From NCBI GenBank assembly GCA_964392615.1, contig CAYMRB010000463.1:1-7787 (forward strand): a stretch of DNA of 7,787 bases. The letters run 5' to 3'. The stretch's first letter is position 1. Every line of letters begins with the position of its first letter. This document shows positions 1 to 4,772 of this stretch, one piece after another. The DNA comes from CAYMRB01 sp964392615. Its GTDB lineage: Bacteria > Planctomycetota > UBA8108. Under the pieces are notes generated by a model, which saw only the letters and a program-made list of their open reading frames with translations, made no database searches and had not been told where the DNA came from. The position numbers and the translations under genes are program-made.

Positions 1-7
1 CGCTCTT

Positions 8-34
8 CAGCAGTCCGCTGAAAAAGGGCTGCTG
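8..34. repeat. Imperfect inverted repeat (9-bp stem)
   Basis: CAGCAGTCC at 8-16 can pair with GGGCTGCTG at 26-34 (one T-G wobble), leaving a 9-nt loop. No T-tract follows on either strand, so it does not look like a simple terminator. It lies outside the minus-strand terminator at 56-89 and may belong to whatever lies left of the window. No function can be assigned. Confidence 0.4.
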
Positions 35-55
35 GGACTCGCGCTCACCGGGCAC

Positions 56-89
56 AAAAAAAAGGCGCCTCAGAGGAGTTGAGGACGCC
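56..89 (-). terminator. Intrinsic terminator, minus strand
   Basis: Read on the minus strand, GGCG-T-CCTC (89-81) pairs with GAGG-CGCC (71-64). This gives an 8-bp GC-rich stem with one bulged T and a 9-nt loop, followed at once by eight T residues (63-56). That is a textbook Rho-independent terminator. The nearest upstream minus-strand gene ends at 404, so the transcript would carry an approximately 315-nt 3' UTR, or a separate RNA ends here. Confidence 0.8.
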
Positions 90-403
90 CTTAGAAAAGA
101 AGTGAAGAGGACGGTATGGTACCCGCTTCCCTCGGGGATGCAACCCCGGAAGTCACTGGGCGACCGATAAGATGTGACTTTTTTCGCCCGGCTGGGAAAG
201 AACCGACAACGTCACTCTTAACCTCCCCTCAGGGAGCGACTTGCGACACGCGACAGCGGCGTTCGGAGGCGCGAAAGACGAACCAGCCCAGGGCACGGGG
301 AACTCCCGTGCCGCAGGGGTCGTCGCCGCATCGCCGAATGCTGAAGCTGTCCGTTGAAGAAGGCTGGTAGGACCGACCCGCTCGCGAGCGAGGGCGAGCT
401 CGG
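90..403 (-). other. Non-coding structured stretch (3' UTR or small RNA)
   Basis: No convincing gene lies here. A plus-strand frame of 84 codons (116-370) has no ribosome binding site and resembles no family I know. Several inverted repeats cluster in the stretch. They are CTTCC/GGAAG (126-130/148-152) enclosing GGGG/CCCC (134-137/144-147), AAGTCAC/GTGACTT (150-156/174-180), GGGCGA/TCGCCC (158-163/184-189), GGCACGGG/CCCGTGCC (292-299/305-312) and the palindrome CGCTCGCGAGCG (379-390). On the minus strand these precede the terminator at 56-89, consistent with a long structured 3' UTR of the 404-850 gene or an independent RNA. I do not recognise it as tmRNA, RNase P RNA, 6S RNA, SRP RNA or a known riboswitch. 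On the plus strand the 150-180 repeat is followed by six Ts and could itself act as a terminator. Confidence 0.4.
292..312. repeat. Perfect 8-bp stem-loop
   Basis: GGCACGGG (292-299) and CCCGTGCC (305-312) are perfect complements around a 5-nt loop (GAACT). No T-tract follows on either strand. It is probably a structural element of the transcript downstream of the 404-850 gene. Confidence 0.55.
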
Positions 404-850
404 TCAGCGCTTCGCCTTGGCGCGCTTCGCGCGGGCCTTCTTCTTGCGGCCGCCCGCCGCCTTCTTCGCCCCCCCGCGCCGAAGTTGGAATCCGGCCCCG
501 GTCTTCTTGATCGAAGGTTCCTTGGTGGCCGTGTTGTAGACCGCGGTGTAGAAGCTCTGCCGCGTTGCCGTCGTCTCGTATCCGGCCTTGAGCACACGAT
601 CCCGAAGCGCCCCTGCCCCGAGCGGTTCCGAGCTCTTCTCGAGCACCTCGACGATGACCTGCCGCAGCGTCTTGACGCCCTTCGGTCGTCGTCCGCGCCC
701 TCGCGCGCCCACCGGCTCGCCTTGCACGCGCAGGATGCGCTCGCAAAGAGTCTTGAGCTCTTGGTTCCGCTTGATCGCGTCCTCGAGCGAGGCGATCACC
801 TCACGAATCTCGCTCGGGCTAATCGTGACGTTCTGGACCTTGATGTCCAT
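404..850 (-). CDS. HARE-HTH domain protein with AT-hook-like linker and H1-like basic tail
   Basis: This is a 148-aa predicted DNA-binding protein, probably nucleoid-associated or a regulator. Residues 11-43 form a charged amphipathic helix (SPSEIREVIASLEDA onward) that could dimerise. Residues 49-57 (ARGRGRRPK) resemble an AT-hook. Residues 59-124 (from VKTLRQVIVEVL to KKTGAGFQLR) match the HARE-HTH winged-helix pattern also found in RNA polymerase delta subunit, ASXL proteins and restriction enzymes. Residues 125-148 are a tail with 13 Lys/Arg in 24 residues plus Ala/Gly, like histone H1 or bacterial H1-like proteins. I chose ATG at 850 because GGAG lies 9 nt upstream; the alternative TTG at 856 would leave only 3 nt. 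The gene is divergent from the epimerase gene and followed by the terminator at 56-89. The fold assignment is by pattern, and the DNA-compaction role is inferred from the tail. Confidence 0.8.
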   Translation of the reverse strand: MDIKVQNVTISPSEIREVIASLEDAIKRNQELKTLCERILRVQGEPVGARGRGRRPKGVKTLRQVIVEVLEKSSEPLGAGALRDRVLKAGYETTATRQSFYTAVYNTATKEPSIKKTGAGFQLRRGGAKKAAGGRKKKARAKRAKAKR

Positions 851-985
851 CTGCAATCTCTCCGCTATACGGGTGAGTAGGTAGATCCGAGCAATCGACC
901 GTCCCCACGCTCGCTACCTCGACCGAATCCCACACATTTCTGGAGACCAGGACTCGTCACGAGACGGCCAGAAACGACGAGATTC

Positions 986-997
986 GCGCTGCAGCGC
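986..997. repeat. 12-bp perfect palindrome
   Basis: GCGCTGCAGCGC is fully self-complementary and sits midway between two divergent genes, where a dimeric regulator could bind. GC-rich palindromes also arise by chance, and no second copy was seen in the window. Confidence 0.3.
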
Positions 998-1123
998 TCA
1001 TAATCCGCACCTCGCTGCCTCACCAACGGACATCGAGGCATCGGAAATGTCATTCAACCTCTCCGCCGCACAACGTATTAGAAATTCCCAGAAAAGAAAC
1101 AGATTTCCTTCTTCGCCTAGCTG

Positions 1124-1152
1124 TTGAGTGGTTGCCGACGGGCCGGTAAACT
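1124..1152 (+). promoter_or_regulatory. Candidate sigma70-like promoter for the epimerase gene
   Basis: TTGAGT (1124-1129) and TAAACT (1147-1152) are separated by exactly 17 nt. Each matches 4 of 6 consensus bases. Transcription would start near 1159, about 30 nt before ATG 1190, which supports that start over the upstream in-frame TTG at 1124. Confidence 0.45.
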
Positions 1153-1189
1153 GACCCGCGAACATCCCCAAGACACAGAGCACGAAGCC

Positions 1190-2041
1190 ATGTTCCTGTC
1201 AGGAATCGCCGACGAAGCGGCAAGTGATATCGACCGCCAGATCGCAGCTCATCTCGCTTTGGGCTGGAAGTACATCGAAGTGCGCAACGTGTCGGGGACC
1301 AACCTGACAGACCTCGATGACGCCGAATTCGAGCGCGTTGCCGGCCTGCTGGCCGACGCAGGCCTGCGAGTATCGTGCTTCGCCGCGCAGCTCGCGAACT
1401 GGGCGCGCCCGATCGACAGCGACCTCGCGGCCGACGTCGCCGAGCTCCGCCGAGCGATTCCCCGCATGCAGCAGATGGGAACGACGTTCATCCGCTGCAT
1501 GAGCTATCCGAACAGCGATCCTCCGCTCGACGACGCGGCTTGGCGGCGAGAGACCGTCCGGCGCATGAAGGAGCTGGCGCAGATCGCGGCCGACGGAGGA
1601 GTCACCCTCGTCCACGAAAACTGCAGCGGCTGGGGCGGCCAGGGCGCCCGCCAGTCGATGGAGCTCCTGGCCGACGTCGGTTCGGACAGCCTCCGACTCG
1701 TGTTCGATACCGGCAACCCGCTGCAATACGAGCAGGACACGTGGGAGTACTACGAGGGCGTCAAGGACGCGATCGTCTACGTCCACATCAAGGACTACTT
1801 CCCTCGCGAGACGGGGAAGCAGGAGATCGCGTGCTTCCCCGGCGAGGGCGCCGGATACGTGCGGGAGATCGTCTCGGACCTGCTGGCGAACGGATACGAC
1901 GGCGGCTTCTCGATGGAGCCGCACATCACGTCGGTCATCCACCTCGACCAGGAGGCGTCGGATCCGCAGCGCGCGTACGACACGTACATCGAATACGGAC
2001 GCCGTTTCGAAGCGCTGCTGCGCGACATCCGCGGCGAGTAG
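1190..2041 (+). CDS. Sugar phosphate isomerase/epimerase (xylose isomerase-like TIM barrel)
   Basis: This 283-aa protein has the length and pattern of the AP_endonuc_2/xylose isomerase-like TIM-barrel superfamily, which includes IolE, hydroxypyruvate isomerase and ketose 3-epimerases. The opening MFLSGIADEA and the stretch GWKYIEVRNVSG are typical. The expected metal ligands occur in order: Glu143 in VHEN, Asp173 in FDTGN, His199 in VHIKD and Glu243 in MEPH. These match the Glu-Asp-His-Glu set that binds the divalent metal in ketose 3-epimerases. No signal peptide is seen, so the enzyme is predicted cytoplasmic. ATG 1190 was chosen because the family homology begins there. The in-frame TTG at 1124 would add residues (SGCRRAGKLTREH) foreign to the family. 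The Shine-Dalgarno is weak. The gene is convergent with the DUF1326 gene, 3 bp between stop codons. The substrate cannot be told from the sequence. Confidence 0.9.
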   Translation: MFLSGIADEAASDIDRQIAAHLALGWKYIEVRNVSGTNLTDLDDAEFERVAGLLADAGLRVSCFAAQLANWARPIDSDLAADVAELRRAIPRMQQMGTTFIRCMSYPNSDPPLDDAAWRRETVRRMKELAQIAADGGVTLVHENCSGWGGQGARQSMELLADVGSDSLRLVFDTGNPLQYEQDTWEYYEGVKDAIVYVHIKDYFPRETGKQEIACFPGEGAGYVREIVSDLLANGYDGGFSMEPHITSVIHLDQEASDPQRAYDTYIEYGRRFEALLRDIRGE

Positions 2042-2044
2042 CCG

Positions 2045-2752
2045 TCAGAGGCCGAAACGACCGAGCAGCGTGTCCTCGATGGGGGTCGAGGTCCAGCGTC
2101 CGTCAGGCTGGGCGCGACTTTCCTCGGCGCGGGCTCGCTCGACGCGGGCGCGCTTCGCCAACGGCGCCAAGGGCCGTGGATCGCGGGCGCAGACGGCCCG
2201 ACACAACGCGTGGTCGTGCTCTTCGATGTCGAGCCGCACGCGGACTCGCTCGCCGAGGCGCAGCTCGACGCGATCGTGCGTTTGCCGCCAGTCGATCTTG
2301 ACGCGACGGATCTCGACCAGGCAACGCATCCACGGTGCGGCGAGCTCACTCGCGAGCGCGAGAAGGGCGCGCTCCTGTTGTGGGGTCACCTGCCGGTCGA
2401 CGTGGAAGACGGTCTTCGCTCGCGGTCGTCGGCTGCCGCGGGTCACCCTCTCCGCGAGTCGATCGGACTCGACCACGGCCACGAATGCCAAGCCGGACAG
2501 GTCGACGCCGTTCCACACGCCGCGCGTGACGCGCCACGCCAGCACGGCGCGGGATCGGCTGCCGAGGTGGCTGCCTCTGCCGGGCGTCGCCGCCGCCCCC
2601 ACGCGGTGCGAGCGAGTCTCGAAGTAGTCGCCGAAGACGGTCGGCTCGACGGTCGGCTCGTCCTGACCGAGCGCGGGGCCGGCCGCCGCCAGGGCGCAAA
2701 GGACGGAGAGCGCCAGGAACGGAGACGCACGATGGATGGCGAGAATAGTCAT
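2045..2752 (-). CDS. Secreted DUF1326 domain protein
   Basis: A 235-aa protein of unknown function. Residues 1 to about 29 look like a signal peptide: a hydrophobic core (FLALSVLCALAAAGPALG), then QDEP. From about residue 40 the pattern follows DUF1326: GDYFETRS, AVLAWRVTRGVWNGVDLSGL, VAVV, VTPQQERALLALASELA, a Cys-x3-Cys pair at 184/188 (CRAVC) and a C-terminal LLGRFGL. In homologues I recall, the segment after ETRS carries cysteines (CDVxxGPC type). Here it is SHRVGAAATPGRG, so that N-terminal cysteine motif is missing while the later CxxxC is kept. I chose ATG 2752 because the signal peptide starts there. A longer frame exists upstream (to 2980) but covers the divergent intergenic DNA and lacks family resemblance. 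The gene is convergent with the epimerase gene. Its transcript is probably leaderless. Confidence 0.75.
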   Translation of the reverse strand: MTILAIHRASPFLALSVLCALAAAGPALGQDEPTVEPTVFGDYFETRSHRVGAAATPGRGSHLGSRSRAVLAWRVTRGVWNGVDLSGLAFVAVVESDRLAERVTRGSRRPRAKTVFHVDRQVTPQQERALLALASELAAPWMRCLVEIRRVKIDWRQTHDRVELRLGERVRVRLDIEEHDHALCRAVCARDPRPLAPLAKRARVERARAEESRAQPDGRWTSTPIEDTLLGRFGL

Positions 2753-2758
2753 AAGGCT

Positions 2759-2788
2759 ATTGTGCCCCCCGCCATCGAGACGGGTCAA
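2759..2788 (-). promoter_or_regulatory. Candidate promoter for the DUF1326 gene (leaderless type)
   Basis: On the minus strand TTGACC (2788-2783) and CACAAT (2764-2759) are 18 nt apart. The first matches 5 of 6 and the second 4 of 6 sigma70 consensus bases. The -10 element ends 6 nt before ATG 2752, so transcription would begin at or next to the start codon. There is a G-run within the spacer but no well-placed Shine-Dalgarno. Confidence 0.45.
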
Positions 2789-2843
2789 CCGCCCCGTGCC
2801 GACGGGGCCCTGCGCGCCGTGAATAACCGTTCCCGAACGCCGT

Positions 2844-2861
2844 CCGAATCCGTTGATTCGG
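2844..2861. repeat. 7-bp inverted repeat CCGAATC-N4-GATTCGG
   Basis: CCGAATC (2844-2850) and GATTCGG (2855-2861) flank a 4-nt loop in the divergent region between the DUF1326 and His/Cys-rich genes, 72 nt before ATG 2934. There is no T-tract. It could be an operator or a 5' UTR hairpin. A repeat of the same shape, TCCGTATC-N4-GATACGGA, lies before the integrase gene (6568-6587). Confidence 0.45.
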
Positions 2862-2933
2862 TCAAGGAGCCGTGCGAGCTCCGACCGACGCGCTCCTCGG
2901 GCCCGTGCGCGAACCAACGGAAGGAGAATTTCG

Positions 2934-3422
2934 ATGAAGAGATCCATCCTCTTCGCCACCGCCTTGCTGGCTGGCGCCATGCTGTTTCCGACAACCGGCG
3001 AGGCCGGGGAAATCCGGCTCGGATTCGGCTTCGGGTCGTCACGCGGAGGCGTGCGAGCTCACGGACACGTGAACGATCGCGGCCATGTTCACGGCGGCGT
3101 GTCGGTTCAGGTGGGACGCAGCCACGGCCGAGTGCAGCACCACGGCCGAGTGCAGCACCACGGCCGAGTGCAGCACCACGGCCGCGTGCTACAGCCGCGC
3201 CGGTGCGGCCCGCACGGACGTCACCACCAGCCCCGCCCCGTCTGCCACCACCGCTGGATCCCCCAGTACCGCATGGCCTGGGTGCCGCCCGTGTATCGCA
3301 CGGTCTTCGTCGGCTACGACGCGTGCCACCACCCGGTCTACCAGCGCGTGTGCGTCCGCGCGGGTTACTACCAGAGAGTCGCGTGCGGACACCGCTGCGG
3401 AACCTGCGGCCGCCCCCGCTGA
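2934..3422 (+). CDS. Secreted His/Cys-rich protein with tandem HGRVQH repeats
   Basis: A 162-aa protein of unknown function. Residues 1-24 form a clear signal peptide (MKRSILFATALLAGAMLF, then a GEA cleavage site). The mature part contains 19 His and 7 Cys and is rich in Arg and Gly. It opens with a Gly-rich stretch (GEIRLGFGFGSSRGG), followed by three exact copies and one degenerate copy of a six-residue repeat (HGRVQH, then HGRVLQ). The C-terminal half contains WVPPVYRTVFVGYDACHHP, then VCVRAGYYQRVACGHRCGTC. The WVPPVY/VCVRAGYY style recalls short exported proteins of Planctomycetota. The His and Cys content suggests metal binding, which is inference only. ATG 2934 was chosen because a strong AAGGAG (2921-2926) lies 7 nt upstream and the signal peptide begins there; the frame open from 2853 lacks both. 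Past the TGA the frame stays open for 37 codons of Pro/Arg-rich text. Confidence 0.8.
   Translation: MKRSILFATALLAGAMLFPTTGEAGEIRLGFGFGSSRGGVRAHGHVNDRGHVHGGVSVQVGRSHGRVQHHGRVQHHGRVQHHGRVLQPRRCGPHGRHHQPRPVCHHRWIPQYRMAWVPPVYRTVFVGYDACHHPVYQRVCVRAGYYQRVACGHRCGTCGRPR
3123..3194 (+). repeat. 18-bp tandem repeat inside the His/Cys-rich gene
   Basis: The unit CACGGCCGAGTGCAGCAC occurs three times without a mismatch (3123-3140, 3141-3158, 3159-3176). A diverged fourth copy follows (3177-3194, CACGGCCGCGTGCTACAG). Each unit keeps the reading frame and encodes HGRVQH. Exact identity at the DNA level points to recent expansion by slippage or unequal recombination. Confidence 0.95.
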
Positions 3423-3458
3423 CAACCGCGGCACACCGCCCGAAACGATGACAAACCG

Positions 3459-3483
3459 CCCCCCCGCCGCCCCCCCCCCCCCC
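3459..3483. repeat. C-rich homopolymer tract (C7 and C14)
   Basis: Seven Cs (3459-3465) are followed by GCCG and a run of fourteen Cs (3470-3483). The tract lies in the 104-bp gap between the stop of the His/Cys-rich gene and the stop of the convergent DUF218 gene. Such a run is prone to slippage and to sequencing or assembly error, so its exact length should not be trusted. Confidence 0.9.
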
Positions 3484-3526
3484 GCGGCCGCGTCGTATCC
3501 GGCCCCGCCCCCACTGCCAACCGCAG

Positions 3527-4534
3527 CTATCGGTAGTAGAGGAAGTAGAACGGGAACGCGACGACCTCGCGAAACAGGAAGAAGCTCTCTCGCGACAGAC
3601 GAGAAACCCCGCCCGTCGACGTCTGGCTCGAACAGGTCGGCACGGTGTAGCACTCGGCCCCGAAGCGCTTGAAGATCATCTTCACACGCGCGCAGTGAAA
3701 GTACTGGCTGACGGTCAGCAGGCCACGAAAGCCGTTCTCACGCGCGATGCGCCCGCAGTTGAACGCCGACTCGAACGTGTTGCCTCCCTCCTCGTCGAGG
3801 ATGATGCGCGACGTCGGAACGCCTCCATTGCGGAACGCGTACTGCGCCATGACCTGCGGCTCGCTGAGACCGTTCTTGCCGACTCCACCGCTCATGATCA
3901 GGAACGATACATTCCCTTGCTGGTAGAGCTCGATGCCGGTATCGAGCCGATCCTTCAGCGCACCGCAGACGCTGCCATCGTCGTAGACCTTCGCGCCGAG
4001 AACGACGGCCGCATCGGCCTTGCGGCGGAAATCGGTGCGCCCGAACGTCACGATGTGGATCAGAATCAGCGTGAACAACGCGACGCTCAGACCGATGCCG
4101 TGCACGAAACACCACGCCGGCGGCGGCAGCTTGGGCTCGAGTGCGCGACACCACGAGATGCGCGCGAACTCGAGCAGCAGGATCATCCAGACGGCCAGGC
4201 TGAGCGGCACGGGCAGATCGGTGGAAAACTCGCCGCGATGCAGCTCGTGGTAGTACCCGACGACGTCCGCGCCGACGAGGATCCAGAATCCGAAGATCAC
4301 ACCTCCCAAGATCCACCGACACCACGCGGCGCGGCCGACGTCGTGGGGCACGAGCAGAGCCGCGGCCAGGAACGTCGCGAAGATCGACCGACCCGGCTCC
4401 GGGAAGTGGAGGTCGAGCCAGACACCCGTCAGCGACAGGCCGGGGTTCTCGAGCGCGAGCACGAGATTCAGGAGGATGAGAACCGCCAAGGCGACCCCCA
4501 GGGGCCGCGTCAGCGCGAAGACTCTCTGGATCAT
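3527..4534 (-). CDS. Multi-pass membrane protein with DUF218 (YdcF/SanA/ElyC-like) domain
   Basis: This 335-aa protein has two parts. The N-terminal half contains about five hydrophobic segments: residues 11-28 (PLGVALAVLILLNLVLAL), 49-66, 73-94, 106-125 and 143-165. Residues 172-335 form a DUF218 domain with the usual signatures: AAVVLGAKVYDDG, RLDTGIELYQQG, FLIMSGGVG, the acidic EEGGNTFES and LLTVSQYFHCARV. DUF218 proteins (SanA, YdcF, ElyC) are envelope-associated, and some affect peptidoglycan or lipid-carrier metabolism in enterobacteria. The reaction is unproven for most members, so none is assigned here. ATG 4534 places the start at the first hydrophobic segment. The frame stays open to 4837, but that upstream part is intergenic and not protein-like. 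The Shine-Dalgarno is weak. The gene is divergent from the UVR-motif gene and convergent with the His/Cys-rich gene. Confidence 0.85.
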   Translation of the reverse strand: MIQRVFALTRPLGVALAVLILLNLVLALENPGLSLTGVWLDLHFPEPGRSIFATFLAAALLVPHDVGRAAWCRWILGGVIFGFWILVGADVVGYYHELHRGEFSTDLPVPLSLAVWMILLLEFARISWCRALEPKLPPPAWCFVHGIGLSVALFTLILIHIVTFGRTDFRRKADAAVVLGAKVYDDGSVCGALKDRLDTGIELYQQGNVSFLIMSGGVGKNGLSEPQVMAQYAFRNGGVPTSRIILDEEGGNTFESAFNCGRIARENGFRGLLTVSQYFHCARVKMIFKRFGAECYTVPTCSSQTSTGGVSRLSRESFFLFREVVAFPFYFLYYR

Positions 4535-4760
4535 GGTCGGTCCACGCAATCGTTCGACCGGGGTGGATCCGCAGGGGAGACCGACCGCGAACCCACAACG
4601 TAAATATCGGAAGGATCGGCCACTTTTCCGGAGCGCTACATGTGGGGGCGGCTGCCAGGACCAGCCCAGCGGAGTCCGAACCTCCCATCTTCCCGGACCT
4701 TGCGGCATCGCGGCGACGCGTAGGGAACCTGTCAGGGTGGCCCGGTCGTGCGAGCATCGA

Positions 4761-4766
4761 TAGAAT
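4761..4766 (+). promoter_or_regulatory. -10-like element of a probable leaderless promoter
   Basis: TAGAAT matches the sigma70 -10 consensus at 5 of 6 bases and ends exactly 6 nt before ATG 4773, so transcription would begin at or beside the start codon. There is no Shine-Dalgarno before this ATG. No good -35 hexamer is seen at normal spacing, which weakens the call. Confidence 0.4.
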
Positions 4767-4772
4767 GGCATC

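Larger units (their letters stand above)
851..1189. other. Divergent intergenic region
   Basis: These 339 bp separate the divergent HARE-HTH and epimerase genes. They contain a perfect 12-bp palindrome GCGCTGCAGCGC (986-997) followed by CATAAT, and a candidate promoter for the epimerase gene (1124-1152). The short frames here lack ribosome binding sites and family resemblance. On the minus strand TATAGC sits just before the Shine-Dalgarno of the 404-850 gene, but no -35 at normal spacing was found. Confidence 0.5.

Noticed and set aside
120..320. Known riboswitch or housekeeping RNA (tmRNA, RNase P RNA, 6S, SRP, fluoride, c-di-GMP, preQ1)
   Set aside because: I looked for the conserved cores of these classes on both strands and did not find them. 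Only unassigned stem-loops can be supported.
116..370. 84-codon plus-strand ORF
   Set aside because: No ribosome binding site, no family resemblance, and it covers several strong inverted repeats beside a minus-strand terminator.
851..856. TTG 856 as start of the HARE-HTH gene
   Set aside because: The GGAG would be only 3 nt away, while ATG 850 has normal spacing.
857..888. Sigma70 promoter TTGCTC/TATAGC for the HARE-HTH gene
   Set aside because: The spacing is 19 nt and the -10 would put the start inside the Shine-Dalgarno, so it was not annotated.
1124..1189. TTG 1124 as start of the epimerase gene
   Set aside because: The added residues do not resemble the family N-terminus, and this TTG overlaps the proposed -35 element. 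ATG 1190 fits the family length.
3123..3194. Short direct repeats as a CRISPR array
   Set aside because: The 18-bp units are contiguous without spacers and encode an in-frame peptide repeat.
2210..3451. 413-codon plus-strand ORF
   Set aside because: It overlaps the DUF1326 gene antisense and the His/Cys-rich gene in another frame. Its text is low-complexity Arg/Pro/Ala, typical of shadow frames in GC-rich DNA.
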